Notes: generated by a model not told the origin, from the letters alone. A DNA stretch of 64,000 bases from SHZI01 sp963802215 (GCA_963802215.1 CAWDHQ010000002.1:868001-932000), one strand, 5' to 3'; counted from the first letter of the stretch, positions 16,428 through 25,113 are shown. Translations and numbers: made by a program.

Positions 16428-18056
16428 CTAGAACCCGCCCCCGCCCATGTCCGGCGCCGCCTGCTGCGGCTTCGGCTCCGGGATTTCCGTCATGGTCGCC
16501 TCGGCCAGCAGCAGGATGCTGGCCACCGACACGGCATTCTCCAGCGCCACGCGCACCACTTTCGTCGGGTCCACGATGCCGGCCTCGTACAGGTCCACGT
16601 ACTGCTTCGTCGCCGCGTCGAAGCCGACGTTGCCCTCGCCGGTGAGCATCCGGTTCACGACCACGCCGCCATCCACGGAGGAGTTCTCGGCGATCTGCCG
16701 CGTCGGCGCCTCCAGCGCCCGGCGGAGGATCTGCATGCCAGTGCGCTCGTCCCCCGTTGCGCTGGCCTCGTCGGCCTCGATGGCCCGGGTGACCCGCAGC
16801 AGGGCCAGCCCGCCGCCCGGCACGATGCCCTCGGCGACCGCCGCCTTGGTGGCGCTGATGGCGTCGTCCAGCGCGTCCTTCTTCGCCTTCATCTCGGACT
16901 CGGAGGCCGCGCCCACCTTGATCACGGCCACGCCGCCCGACAGTTTGGCGAGGCGCTCCTCCAGCTTCTCCCTGTCGTAGTCGCTCGTGGTCTTGCCGAT
17001 CTCCAGGCGCAGCTGCTGCAGGCGGCCTTCGATCGCCTTGCGGTCCCCGGCGCCGCCGATGATCGTCGTGTTGTCCTTGTCCGCGATCACCCGCTTCGCC
17101 GTGCCCAGCTGGGTAAGCTTCGCGTCCTCGAGCTTCGTGCCCAGCTCCTCCGAGACCAGCTGCCCGCCGGTGAGCACCGCGATGTCCTCCAGCATGGCCT
17201 TCCGCCGGTCGCCGAAGCCCGGCGCCTTGACGGCAACGCACTTCAGGACGCCGCGGATCTGGTTGACGAGCAGGGTGGCCAGCGCCTCGGACTCCACGTC
17301 CTCGGCAATCAGCACCAGCGGCCTCCCGGCCTTGGCGACCTGCTCCAGGAGCGGCAGCAGGTCCCTCACCTGGCCGATCTTCCGGTCGGTGATCAGGATC
17401 AGCGGGTCCTCCAGCACGGACTCCATCTTCTCCATGTCCGTGACGAAGTACCGGGACAGGTAGCCCCGGTCGAACTGCAGGCCCTCGACGACGTCCAGGA
17501 TGGTCTCGGTCGTCTTGGACTCCTCGACCGTGATGACGCCTTCCTCGCCGACGCGCTCCATGGCCTCGGCCACCAGTTCGCCCACCTGCGGGTCGTTGTG
17601 GGCGGAGATCGTGGCGACCTGGGCCTTCTCCCTGCGCTCGCTCACCTTGCGGGACATGGCGTGCAGCGCCTTCACCGCGGTGGCAAAGGCCCGGTCGAGG
17701 CCGCGCTTCAGGTCCACCGCGCTGGCCCCGGCGGCCACGTTGCGCACGCCGTCGGCGAAGATCGCGTGGGCGATGATGGTCGAGGTGCTGGTACCATCCC
17801 CCACCAGGTCCCCGGTCTTCTCGGCGGCCTGGCGCAGCATCTGGGCACCGAGGTTCTCCTCGGGATCCTTGAGATCGAACTCCTTGGCAATGGCCACCCC
17901 GTCGTTGCACACGACGGGGGCGCCGAAGTGCTTCTGCATCAGCACTGACTTGGACTTGGGCCCGAGCGTGATGCGCACGGCGTCCGCGAGCTGGGTCGCG
18001 CCGCGCAGGACCCTCTCCCGCGCGGCGGACCGGAACAGCACCTGCTTGTGTGCCAT
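16428..18056 (-). CDS. groL: GroEL-type chaperonin, divergent paralogue
   Basis: A 542-residue 60-kDa chaperonin subunit that would form a double-ring ATP-driven folding cage. ATPase residues look intact: LGPKSKSVLM in place of the usual LGPKGRNV, VGDGTSTSTI (Asp of GDGT), and the hydrolytic Asp in KKDALDDAIS. The C-terminus ends in DMGGGGF instead of repeated GGM, so the flexible tail is very short. No groES gene adjoins it; instead it lies 7 bases downstream of an Hsp20 gene. This suggests a stress-specific paralogue working with the housekeeping GroES encoded elsewhere. No CIRCE element was found upstream. Confidence 0.93.
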   Translation of the reverse strand: MAHKQVLFRSAARERVLRGATQLADAVRITLGPKSKSVLMQKHFGAPVVCNDGVAIAKEFDLKDPEENLGAQMLRQAAEKTGDLVGDGTSTSTIIAHAIFADGVRNVAAGASAVDLKRGLDRAFATAVKALHAMSRKVSERREKAQVATISAHNDPQVGELVAEAMERVGEEGVITVEESKTTETILDVVEGLQFDRGYLSRYFVTDMEKMESVLEDPLILITDRKIGQVRDLLPLLEQVAKAGRPLVLIAEDVESEALATLLVNQIRGVLKCVAVKAPGFGDRRKAMLEDIAVLTGGQLVSEELGTKLEDAKLTQLGTAKRVIADKDNTTIIGGAGDRKAIEGRLQQLRLEIGKTTSDYDREKLEERLAKLSGGVAVIKVGAASESEMKAKKDALDDAISATKAAVAEGIVPGGGLALLRVTRAIEADEASATGDERTGMQILRRALEAPTRQIAENSSVDGGVVVNRMLTGEGNVGFDAATKQYVDLYEAGIVDPTKVVRVALENAVSVASILLLAEATMTEIPEPKPQQAAPDMGGGGF

Positions 18057-18063
18057 TACCGCA

Positions 18064-18510
18064 CTACTTGATCGGCACGTCGATCTTCGCGGGCTTGGCC
18101 GCCTTCGTCTTGGGGATGTGCACCGTCAGAGAGCCGTTGCTCTGCTCGGCGTGGATGTTCCCGGCGTCGGCGTTATCGGGTAGCGCGAAGGTCCGGGAGA
18201 AGGTTCCGTGGAAGCGCTCGATGCGGATCTCGTTCTCGTCCCTGGCCTTCTGCTCCGTGGCGCGTTCGCCGGTGATGCGGAGCTGGCCGTTCTCGACCGT
18301 GATCTTCACATCCTTCTTCTCGACGCCGGGCAGGTCGGCCTTCACCAGGTACTCGGTCTCTGTCTCGCTGATGTCGGCGGCCGGGCTCCAGTTGAAGTCC
18401 TTGCCGGCCGTCTCGTCGAGCTGGCGCATAAGGCCCGTGCGGAAGAAGGGCGAGTAGCGGCTGACCATCTCGTCCAGGTCGCGGAAGGGGTCCCAGGTGG
18501 TGAGCTTCAT
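18064..18510 (-). CDS. Hsp20/alpha-crystallin small heat-shock protein
   Basis: A 148-residue ATP-independent holdase. It has the short N-terminal region starting WDPFRDLDEMVSRY, an alpha-crystallin domain (about 42-135) including EYLVKADLPGVEKKDVKITV, ENGQLRITGER and GTFSRTFALP, and the conserved NGSLTVHIPK near its end. The C-terminal IxV-type anchor is present in modified form (KIDVPIK). It is the first gene of a two-gene unit with the GroEL paralogue and has a clear AAGGAG site. The unit would hold and then refold damaged proteins under stress. Confidence 0.93.
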   Translation of the reverse strand: MKLTTWDPFRDLDEMVSRYSPFFRTGLMRQLDETAGKDFNWSPAADISETETEYLVKADLPGVEKKDVKITVENGQLRITGERATEQKARDENEIRIERFHGTFSRTFALPDNADAGNIHAEQSNGSLTVHIPKTKAAKPAKIDVPIK

Positions 18511-18695
18511 GGTTGTTCTCCTTGCAGGGATGTTCTGACCGACAATTCCCGCGAGGATCTCCCGCGGGCACGGTCAACATGGGTGCGGAAGGCTCGCTGC
18601 AACATACCTACAATCCGGTAATGCGGCGCAGGACGTGACTCTCTGCTGGGCTGTCCGGCCTCGATCGGGTCGGCGCCACTCCGTCATTCCGCGCT
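18511..18695. promoter_or_regulatory. Upstream region of the hsp20-groEL unit
   Basis: About 185 bases between vapC and hsp20. A GC-rich inverted repeat (CCCGCG, 7-base gap, CCGCGGG; about 18548-18568) lies in what would be the 5' leader, with the AAGGAG site close to the start codon. No CIRCE palindrome and no clear sigma32 promoter (CTTGAAA/CCCCAT) could be seen, so heat control, if any, acts another way. Confidence 0.3.
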
Positions 18696-19091
18696 TCAGG
18701 GCTTGAGCGCCGGCCTGACGTCCGTCTGGTTGAAATCACCGCCCTTGAAAAGCAGCGAATCACCGAAGGCCTGTGCGAGCGCGTAGGCAAAGCAGTCGCC
18801 GAAATTCAATCCTGCGGAATGGCGTCCCTTGCCGAAGCGCGCAAAGGCCCGCCGGGCCAGTTCGCCCTGTTCGCGGTCCACACCGACCACGTCGATGCCG
18901 GCACGTTCGACCAGAGTGTCGAGAAGCCGGGCTGCCGTCGATCCACGCCGTGCTTCCAGCACGATGCTGGCCTCCACCAGGTTGACGACCGAGAGGCACC
19001 GGCGATCGGCGCTCTCGATGGCCTCAACCAGAGCGCGCCGTTCGGGTTCGTCCTGCAGGATCGCCAGCAGTGCGGACGAGTCGATGACCAT
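18696..19091 (-). CDS. vapC: VapC-family PIN-domain toxin
   Basis: A 131-residue PIN-domain ribonuclease of the Rv0624-like group. Active-site acids are visible in MVIDSSALLAI, LSVVNLVEASIVLEAR, NFGDCFAYALA and FKGGDF. VapC toxins cut tRNA or rRNA when freed from VapB. The ATG at 19091 overlaps the vapB stop by one base (TGATG), the normal arrangement of such pairs. A longer frame extends into vapB but is not coding. It is the intact counterpart to the damaged toxin-antitoxin locus at 15.4-16.2 kb. Confidence 0.9.
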   Translation of the reverse strand: MVIDSSALLAILQDEPERRALVEAIESADRRCLSVVNLVEASIVLEARRGSTAARLLDTLVERAGIDVVGVDREQGELARRAFARFGKGRHSAGLNFGDCFAYALAQAFGDSLLFKGGDFNQTDVRPALKP

Positions 19092-19345
19092 CAGCCTGGC
19101 GTCCCCGTGCTGTCGTAGCCGAGGATCTCGTCCTCGCTCCGCTGGTCCAGCACGGGCAGGCGGGCGCACTGCAGCGCCAGTTCGTCGAGTTCGTCCGCAA
19201 GGCGCCGTTTCGCGCGCTCGCGCCGGACACGGGCCAGTCGGTCCCGCAGGGCCTTGGTGACCGCGTCGGTCTTGGTCTCGCCGGTGAGGCGGGCCAGGGT
19301 GTCGGCCAGCTTCTCGGCTTCGGGATTGCGGATGTTCAGGGCCAT
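19091..19345 (-). CDS. vapB: VapB-family antitoxin
   Basis: An 84-residue antitoxin of the Rv0623/VapB type. The start MALNIRNPEAEKLADTLARL and the following GETKTDAVTKALRDRLARVR form the DNA-binding dimerisation region; the acidic C-terminus (SEDEILGYDSTG) would wrap the VapC active site. It is co-transcribed with vapC through a one-base overlap and expected to repress its own promoter, where an imperfect palindrome is present (19349-19362). Confidence 0.92.
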   Translation of the reverse strand: MALNIRNPEAEKLADTLARLTGETKTDAVTKALRDRLARVRRERAKRRLADELDELALQCARLPVLDQRSEDEILGYDSTGTPG

Positions 19346-19348
19346 GGA

Positions 19349-19376
19349 TCTACACGTATAGATGACGAGCTACACG
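19349..19376 (-). promoter_or_regulatory. Candidate vapB operator
   Basis: An imperfect palindrome TCTACACGTATAGA (19349-19362) directly precedes the vapB start. The heptamer CTACACG recurs 20 bases on (19350-19356 and 19370-19376), about two helical turns. This layout fits autorepression by a VapBC complex binding two adjacent sites. The assignment rests on position and symmetry only. Confidence 0.45.
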
Positions 19377-19430
19377 GTAGGCGCACGGGGCAGGCATTGC
19401 AAGTGACGAACGTCCCGGTTTCGCCGGGAA

Positions 19431-21674
19431 TCAGTCGGCGCGCGAGTCCCGCGGGACGACCGGCGTCCGGTCCGGCGCCACCACCAGCGCGATGGCCCGG
19501 CCAACGACCCGGGCAAACCCGGACTCACCGCGTGTCCAGGCATGCAGCGCACCGGCCACCGCCAGCTTCCCTTCCGTCGCGGTCGTGCGCTTCCACGCGC
19601 CCGCCGCGAACTTGTTGGCCTCGGCAAGCGTCGGGTAGGTGTGGATCGTGCCGAGGATGCCGTCCAGGCCGAAGCCGTGCTTCATGGCCGCCACGAACTC
19701 GATGAGCAGGTCGCCCGCGTGCTCGCCGACGATGGCGGCGCCCAGGATCCGGTCGGTGCCCGGCTTCGTGAGCACCTTGACGAAGCCGTGGGCCTCGCCC
19801 TCGGCGATGGCCCGGTCCAGGTCGTCGATCCCGTAGCGGTGCACGTCGTGGGGGATGTTCCGCGCCTTCGCTTCCGTCTCGCTCAAGCCCACCCGCGCCA
19901 CTTCCGGATCGGTGAAGGTCGTCCAGGGCACGACCCGGTAATCCACCCTGAACCTCCGCAGCGCGCCGAACAGCGAGTTCACCGCCGCGTACCAGGCCAT
20001 GTGGGCCGCCGTGTGGGTGAACTGGAAAGGGCCGGCCACGTCGCCGCAGGCGTAGATGTTCGGGTAGTTGGTCTGCAGGTGATCGTCGACCTCCACGAAC
20101 CGGCCGGCGGGAATGCTGAGTTCCTCGAGGCCGAAGCCCGTCGTGTTGGCCACCCGGCCCACCGCGCAGAGGATCTCGTCGAAGGGGATGCGCTCCGGGC
20201 CGCCGGGTCCCGCGACCAGCAGGAATTTCCCGCCATCCTCCCGGACCACGCGGGTGGCCGTGGTGCCGGTCAGGACGCGGATGCCCTCGGCCTCGAAGCG
20301 CGCCCGGACGACCGCCGACACGTCCGGGTCCTCCCGGGGCAGGAGCCGCGGGCCGCGCTGGACCAGCGTGACGGCGGAACCGAAGCGCGCGAAGCACTGG
20401 GCCAGCTCGCAGCCGATCGGGCCGCCACCCAGCACGACGAGCCCGCGGGGCAGCTGGCGGAGGTGCCAGACGGTGTCCGACGTGACGGGGTTCACCTCGG
20501 CAAGTCCGGGGACCGGCGGGACGAGCGGGCCCGAGCCGGTGGCGATGACGATGTTGCGGGTGGTGAGGCGCTGGCTCGTGCCGTCGGCGCGGGAGATCTC
20601 CACCTCCCAGGGCGTCACGATCCGGGCGGTGCCCTGCACGCAGTCCACGCCGAGCTTCGAGTACCGTTCGACCGAGTCGTGGGGCTCGATGTCCCGGATC
20701 ACGCGCTGGACGCGTTCCATCACCTCCGCGAAGTCCCACCGGGCGCTGGCCTCGGCGATGCCGAACTCCTTCGCCCGCGCGATGTGGTTCAGCAGCTTCG
20801 CCGAGCGGATCAGTGCCTTCGACGGCACGCAGCCGGTGTACAGGCAGTCGCCGCCCATCCGGTGGCGCTCCACCAGCGTCACCTTCGCCCGGACGGCGGC
20901 GGCGATGTAGCTGGTCACCAGGCCCGCGGAGCCGGCGCCGATCACCACCACGTTCCGGTCGAAGCGGCGTGGCCTCTGGCCAGCCCACCGGGCGTAGACT
21001 CGCCGTGCCCGGAAGGCGTCGATGATCTTCCGGGACGCCAGCGGCAGGATGCCGAGGAAGGCAAAGGCGAGCAGAACGCCGGGCGAGAGGATGCCCTGCA
21101 CGGACGTGAGGCGTGCCAGTTCCGTGCCGGCGTTCACGTAGGCCGCCGTGCCGAGCAGCATCCCGAGCTGGGACACCCAGTAGAAGGTCCGCACCTGCAT
21201 CGACGTCAGGCCCATCAGCAGGTTGATGACGAAGAAGGGGAAGACCGGCACCAGGCGCAGCGTGAACAGATAGAACGCGCCTTCCCTGTCGATGCCGCGG
21301 TTCACGGCAGCCAGCCTGTCCCCGAACTTTGCCTGCACGGCATCCCGCAGGAGGAAGCGGGAGGTGAGAAAGGCCAGCGTCGCGCCGATGGACGAGGCGA
21401 AGGACACCAGCACCAGGCCCCAGCCAAGCCCGAAGAGGGCGCCGGCCGCCAGCGTGAGCACGGCGGCGCCCGGGATGGACAGCGCCGTCACGGCCACGTA
21501 GACCAGCATGAAGGCCGCACCAGTGGCGATCGGCGCCACCGTGACCTGGCCTTCCAGCGCCGCCTGCTGCGAGCGGATGAAGTCCAGGCTGAGGAAGCGG
21601 CCGGCGTCGGTGGCGAAGTACGCGGCGATCGCCGCCGCGACCGCCGCCAGCAGCAGTGCCCGCCGGCCGATCAT
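19431..21674 (-). CDS. VTT-domain / FAD-dependent pyridine nucleotide-disulfide oxidoreductase fusion
   Basis: A 747-residue two-part protein. Residues 1-about 225 form a multi-helix VTT/SNARE-associated (DedA/TVP38-like) membrane domain with SIPGAAVLTLAAGALFG and FTLRLVPVFPFFVINLLMG. Residues about 235-715 form a mercuric-reductase-like flavoenzyme with FAD motif VVVIGAGSAGLVTSY, redox-active cysteines in GGDCLYTGCVPSKALI, NAD(P) motif VVLGGGPIGCELAQ, and the dimerisation domain. MerA's N-terminal heavy-metal domain and C-terminal cysteine pair are absent, so mercury is unlikely to be the substrate. The fusion tethers a disulfide/quinone-type reductase to the inner membrane. The ATG at 21674 overlaps the DUF1838 stop. 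Confidence 0.9.
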   Translation of the reverse strand: MIGRRALLLAAVAAAIAAYFATDAGRFLSLDFIRSQQAALEGQVTVAPIATGAAFMLVYVAVTALSIPGAAVLTLAAGALFGLGWGLVLVSFASSIGATLAFLTSRFLLRDAVQAKFGDRLAAVNRGIDREGAFYLFTLRLVPVFPFFVINLLMGLTSMQVRTFYWVSQLGMLLGTAAYVNAGTELARLTSVQGILSPGVLLAFAFLGILPLASRKIIDAFRARRVYARWAGQRPRRFDRNVVVIGAGSAGLVTSYIAAAVRAKVTLVERHRMGGDCLYTGCVPSKALIRSAKLLNHIARAKEFGIAEASARWDFAEVMERVQRVIRDIEPHDSVERYSKLGVDCVQGTARIVTPWEVEISRADGTSQRLTTRNIVIATGSGPLVPPVPGLAEVNPVTSDTVWHLRQLPRGLVVLGGGPIGCELAQCFARFGSAVTLVQRGPRLLPREDPDVSAVVRARFEAEGIRVLTGTTATRVVREDGGKFLLVAGPGGPERIPFDEILCAVGRVANTTGFGLEELSIPAGRFVEVDDHLQTNYPNIYACGDVAGPFQFTHTAAHMAWYAAVNSLFGALRRFRVDYRVVPWTTFTDPEVARVGLSETEAKARNIPHDVHRYGIDDLDRAIAEGEAHGFVKVLTKPGTDRILGAAIVGEHAGDLLIEFVAAMKHGFGLDGILGTIHTYPTLAEANKFAAGAWKRTTATEGKLAVAGALHAWTRGESGFARVVGRAIALVVAPDRTPVVPRDSRAD

Positions 21675-22513
21675 TGGCGCAGCAGGGCCAGGGGATCCTT
21701 CAGCACGTCCGGGTGCAGGCGTTTCGTCAGTTCCAGGTAGTAGGGGGGCAGCTCGTGGATGCCTGCCACGTGCTTGCCGGCGCCGCGCGCGAGGGAGTGT
21801 CCCGGCGTGTCGCCGAAGCCCATCCAGGGCCGGTAGGTGATCAGGCTCTGGTACTGCACCTGGGTGGCCACGTTCGCCCGGGCGGGATCGTCCAGCTCGG
21901 ACTTGCGGGCGTGGAAGGTGGTGAGTTCGTTGTAGACGAAGGGCCGGGGGCCGGGCGGGCCGTCCACGTTGATCTGCTCCGTGATCCAGACGTTGTCGCC
22001 GACGACCACCGGCGGCTGGAACACGTGCTGCAGCCTGAGGCCCGCGGCCTCGCCGGAGGGATTGGCCACGGTCAGCCCGTCGGCGGTGAGCGTCACGCTG
22101 GACGGGCCCATGCGCGTCCGCGGCACGTCCACCGTCGTCCCCGTCACCGGGTTCTTCCACTTCTCGAGCAGCTGGCCCGTGGTGAGGTCCGTGAAGTAGG
22201 CGATTTCCAGGGCCCGCGCCTCGAAGGCGTCGTCGCTGACACGCCGGTACTGGCTGAAGGTGGCGGCCATGATCCCCATCATCGGGACCAGCCGGTGCTC
22301 CGGCACGGCGTAGCGCGCCCCGATCACGTAGCCAATCACGAGCCGGTCGTCGGTGGCCCCGCGCAGCTTGGCGATCGCCGTCAGCAGGTTGCGCCGGTCA
22401 CCGAGATCGAGGCCCGCCCGCTCCGTCCCTGCGAGCGGCCAGGCCGGGCGCATGACGGAGCCTAAGGCCACGGCGCCGAGGCCATGGAGAATTGATCTGC
22501 GCGCGAGCTTCAT
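21671..22513 (-). CDS. DUF1838 family protein, Tat-exported
   Basis: A 280-residue protein beginning MKLARRSILHGLGAVALG, a twin-arginine-like signal. The body matches DUF1838: a LRGATDDRLVIGYVIG start, EIAYFTDLTTGQLLEKWKNP, then VYNELTTFHARKSEL and a C-terminal tyrosine-rich PPYYLELTKRLHPD. The enzymatic role of the family is unknown. It overlaps the VTT/flavoprotein fusion by four bases (ATGA), so the two are translationally coupled: an exported cofactor-type protein and a membrane-tethered reductase. The start ATG at 22513 was chosen over a longer frame to 22552 because it sits exactly at the signal peptide. Confidence 0.8.
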   Translation of the reverse strand: MKLARRSILHGLGAVALGSVMRPAWPLAGTERAGLDLGDRRNLLTAIAKLRGATDDRLVIGYVIGARYAVPEHRLVPMMGIMAATFSQYRRVSDDAFEARALEIAYFTDLTTGQLLEKWKNPVTGTTVDVPRTRMGPSSVTLTADGLTVANPSGEAAGLRLQHVFQPPVVVGDNVWITEQINVDGPPGPRPFVYNELTTFHARKSELDDPARANVATQVQYQSLITYRPWMGFGDTPGHSLARGAGKHVAGIHELPPYYLELTKRLHPDVLKDPLALLRQ

Positions 22514-22638
22514 CTGGATCTCTCCCGGGAACCTGGACCTGAGACGGGGCATTATTGCAGTTCCTTACGGTATTGCAGCCGCCCCGGGGAAGAACTGGCC
22601 ATGCAGGACAGCGCACTTTCAATCGTCGGCCATTTCTC

Positions 22639-23406
22639 GTGACCGCCCGGCGCCGCCTGGCGGTAATCGCCGGCCTGGTTGCCGTCGCGGCCGGGGGGAT
22701 GGAGATCTGGACGCGCCAGCCGGTGGGGAATGCGACTCCCGCGCTGGACGTGCCGGAAAACGTGAGCACCCTCGTGCTGGTGATCCACGGCAGCGCCGAC
22801 GCCGACAACCCGCTGCTGGCGGAGATCGTCTCGGGCCTCGCCACCCGGTACCAGGACGTGCCGGGTGCCGCGGTGCGCTTCGTCCGATGGGCGCCGGAGT
22901 CGGATGTGCGGCTGCGGGCGGCCGCCACCGCACAGGCCGTCGGCGCGCGGCTCGGCGACCTGCTCGCCCGGCGCGCCACGGTGCGCGAGCTGCACCTGGT
23001 CGCCCACAGTTCGGGCGCCTTCATGCCCGACGCCATATGCAGCGCCTTCCGGGCAGGCAGCCAGGTTCCCGCCCGCGTTGCGATGACGCTCCTGGATCCC
23101 TTCCAGATCCGCGGCTTCGTGGACTGGACCTGGGGCGCCCGCGAGCACGGCCGGTGCGCCGACTTCACGCTGGCGGTCATCAATACCGATGACCCGGCTC
23201 CTGCCACCAACCGGCCGCTGGCCCGGGCCTTCAACCTGGATGTGACGGCGCACCCCGGCCGCGCCACGTTCGACCGCAACGGCCACTACTGGCCGCTCAA
23301 GTACTACCGGGACTACCTTCTGGAACGGCAGCCGGAGATTGCGGGATGGACCTGGGCGTCCCGCCCGCGCGGCGTCGTGAGAAGGTTGCCAGGGGAACCG
23401 CCTTAA
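22639..23406 (+). CDS. Secreted or membrane-anchored alpha/beta-hydrolase-like protein
   Basis: About 255 residues, beginning with a basic segment and hydrophobic helix (TARRRLAVIAGLVAVAAGG), then an alpha/beta-hydrolase-like core: strand and oxyanion region TLVLVIHGSADADN and nucleophile elbow ELHLVAHSSGAFM with Ser in HSSG. A late histidine in NGHYWPLKYYRDYL could complete the triad. The substrate is unknown. The GTG at 22639 is preferred since the in-frame TTG at 22555 lies in the promoter region of the divergent DUF1838 gene; neither has a good ribosome-binding site. Its stop codon overlaps the regulatory box of the next operon. Confidence 0.68.
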   Translation: MTARRRLAVIAGLVAVAAGGMEIWTRQPVGNATPALDVPENVSTLVLVIHGSADADNPLLAEIVSGLATRYQDVPGAAVRFVRWAPESDVRLRAAATAQAVGARLGDLLARRATVRELHLVAHSSGAFMPDAICSAFRAGSQVPARVAMTLLDPFQIRGFVDWTWGAREHGRCADFTLAVINTDDPAPATNRPLARAFNLDVTAHPGRATFDRNGHYWPLKYYRDYLLERQPEIAGWTWASRPRGVVRRLPGEPP

Positions 23407-23417
23407 GCACCACTTAA
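23402..23417 (+). promoter_or_regulatory. QseB/PmrA-type box (CTTAA-N6-CTTAA)
   Basis: The sequence CTTAAGCACCACTTAA is an exact match to the direct-repeat box CTTAA-N6-CTTAA known for PmrA/QseB-like response regulators. It begins within the stop codon of the upstream hydrolase gene and lies 50 bases before the SHP gene. The response regulator encoded four genes downstream belongs to this family, so the operon is probably autoregulated through this site. Confidence 0.7.
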
Positions 23418-23466
23418 GCTCCGGCGCCTACGTTCGCTCCAGGCAAATCGCACGGAGCTGACGACC

Positions 23467-23868
23467 ATGATCCGGACTTCATCCGCGGCCGCCATCGGGC
23501 TACTGGTGGCCCTCGCTGCCGGCACGGCCGGCGCAGCAGACCCGCTGCCCGCCATCCAGGAGTCGGCCCGGGCGGCCGGCAATTTCACGGGCTTCTCGGC
23601 CGAGAGGGGCGCCGCGTTCTTCCGCACGAAGGGCGCCGACTGGAGTTGCGCCACGTGCCACACAGAAGACCCCCGCCAGCCCGGCCGCCACACCGTGACC
23701 GGCAAGGCCATCGAGCCCATGGCGCCCGCCGTCAATCCCCGGCGGTTCACCGACGTGGCCAAGGTCGAGAAGTGGTTCAAGCGCAACTGCAAGGACGTGC
23801 TGGACCGGGAGTGTACCGCCCGGGAGAAGGGCGACGTGATCACCTACCTGCGGTCGCTGGGCCGCTGA
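23467..23868 (+). CDS. SHP-type monoheme cytochrome c (DUF1924)
   Basis: A 133-residue exported c-type cytochrome of the Sphaeroides-heme-protein group. A signal peptide ends near GTAGAAD; heme is bound at CATCH (61-65). Downstream, VNPRRFTDVAKVEKWFKRNC and EKGDVITYLRSLG are typical of the family, whose heme can bind oxygen or other small ligands through an unusual distal residue. It is first in a classic three-gene redox unit with a diheme cytochrome and a cytochrome b561, which together pass electrons from quinol to SHP. The unit is followed directly by its own two-component system. Confidence 0.9.
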   Translation: MIRTSSAAAIGLLVALAAGTAGAADPLPAIQESARAAGNFTGFSAERGAAFFRTKGADWSCATCHTEDPRQPGRHTVTGKAIEPMAPAVNPRRFTDVAKVEKWFKRNCKDVLDRECTAREKGDVITYLRSLGR

Positions 23869-23874
23869 AGGAGC

Positions 23875-24357
23875 ATGAAAATGACCGTCCACAGAACTGT
23901 CATCCCGGTACTTGCCAGCCTTGCGGCAATGGCGGCTGCCGCGGAGGCAGCACAGAAGGCGCCGCCTCCACCACCCAATCCGGCCTGGCTGGAGGAATGC
24001 GGCGCCTGCCACGTTGCCTACCCGCCGCGCTTCCTCTCCGCGGGCTCCTGGCAGCGGGTGATGGAAGGACTCAGCGACCACTTCGGCACCGATGCCAGCG
24101 TCGAGCCCGCTGTAGGGAAGGAAATCACCGTCTGGCTCGTTGCGAATTCCCGGAAACCAAAGGCGGGAAAGCCCGAACCCATGCCGCCGCCACTGCGCAT
24201 CACGGAGACCCGCTGGTTCCTCGGCGAGCATGACGAGATCTCCGCCGGGCAGTTCAGGTCGCCAGCCGTGGGCAGCGCAGCCAACTGCGCCGCGTGCCAC
24301 CGGACTGCGGAGCAGGGCAACTTCAGTGAACGGAACATCAAGCTGCCCCCGAAGTAA
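23875..24357 (+). CDS. Diheme cytochrome c (DHC)
   Basis: A 160-residue periplasmic diheme cytochrome, the electron donor of SHP in characterised systems. Signal peptide cleavage is expected near AEAAQK. Heme motifs CGACH (42-46) and CAACH (138-142) are both complete. Between them VAYPPRFLSAGSWQRVMEGL and HFGTDASVEP match the family. The start at 23875 lies six bases after the SHP stop with a GGAG site (the next codon pair gives an alternative ATG at 23881). It links the b561 membrane protein to the SHP cytochrome. Confidence 0.92.
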   Translation: MKMTVHRTVIPVLASLAAMAAAAEAAQKAPPPPPNPAWLEECGACHVAYPPRFLSAGSWQRVMEGLSDHFGTDASVEPAVGKEITVWLVANSRKPKAGKPEPMPPPLRITETRWFLGEHDEISAGQFRSPAVGSAANCAACHRTAEQGNFSERNIKLPPK

Positions 24358-24384
24358 CGGGCAGCAGAGCAGAGGAGAACTTCG

Positions 24385-25110
24385 ATGAATGCAACCGCCA
24401 CCAGCGCCACCAGCCGCCCCGACGGCACCATCCGGGTCCTGATCTGGGATCTCCCGGTTCGCGTGTTCCACTGGGCCCTTGTGGTCAGCTTCGCCGGCGC
24501 CTACTGGCTATCCGAGAGCGAGCGCCTCCGGGACATCCACGTCATGTTCGGCTATACCGTACTCGGGCTGGTGGCCTTCCGGCTGGTCTGGGGGTTCGTG
24601 GGGACCCGCTACGCCCGGTTCCGGTCCTTCTTGTTCCCGCCCCGGGAAGCGGCCGACTACGTGCGCCGGCTGATCCACCGCTCCGACCCGCGCTTCCTGG
24701 GGCACAATCCGGCGGGCAGCATCGCGATCTGGTCCATCCTCGTTGTCGCGGCGCTGACCGGGATCACCGGTTATGCGACCTACAACGAGATCGGCGGCGA
24801 TGCGCTGGAGGAGTTCCACGAGATCCTGGCCAACGGCTGGCTGTGGATCGTGGGGGTCCACATCGGCGGCGTCATACTGGGCAGCCTGCTGCACCGGGAG
24901 AACCTGGTCAGCGCGATGATCACGGGCTACAAGCGCGCCGAGGCCGCCGCCGGCGTTCGGGGCACCTTCGCCGCCTTCATCGGCGTGGCACTGCTCTCGG
25001 GCGTGCTCGGCTACTGGGCCATCAGCCTGGGAGGTGTTGGCACGCCGGCCGAGGCATCGGCGGCGCCGGATCAGGTAACGCTCGCGGTGTACAACGACAA
25101 CGAGGACTGA
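24385..25110 (+). CDS. Cytochrome b561-type membrane protein
   Basis: A 241-residue di-heme b-type membrane cytochrome. Four to five helices are visible, with paired histidines in FHWALVVSF, RDIHVMFGYTVLG, EFHEILANGW and VHIGGVILGSLLH. It would oxidise membrane quinol and pass electrons to the periplasmic diheme cytochrome. A final hydrophobic helix and soluble tail (TLAVYNDNED) follow. It begins 27 bases after the DHC stop with an AGGAG site and is separated from the response regulator by only three bases, so the redox genes and regulators are one transcript. Confidence 0.92.
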   Translation: MNATATSATSRPDGTIRVLIWDLPVRVFHWALVVSFAGAYWLSESERLRDIHVMFGYTVLGLVAFRLVWGFVGTRYARFRSFLFPPREAADYVRRLIHRSDPRFLGHNPAGSIAIWSILVVAALTGITGYATYNEIGGDALEEFHEILANGWLWIVGVHIGGVILGSLLHRENLVSAMITGYKRAEAAAGVRGTFAAFIGVALLSGVLGYWAISLGGVGTPAEASAAPDQVTLAVYNDNED

Positions 25111-25113
25111 CTG

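Noticed and set aside
18511..18695. CIRCE or ROSE element before hsp20
   Set aside because: No TTAGCACTC palindrome and no clear thermometer pattern could be found.
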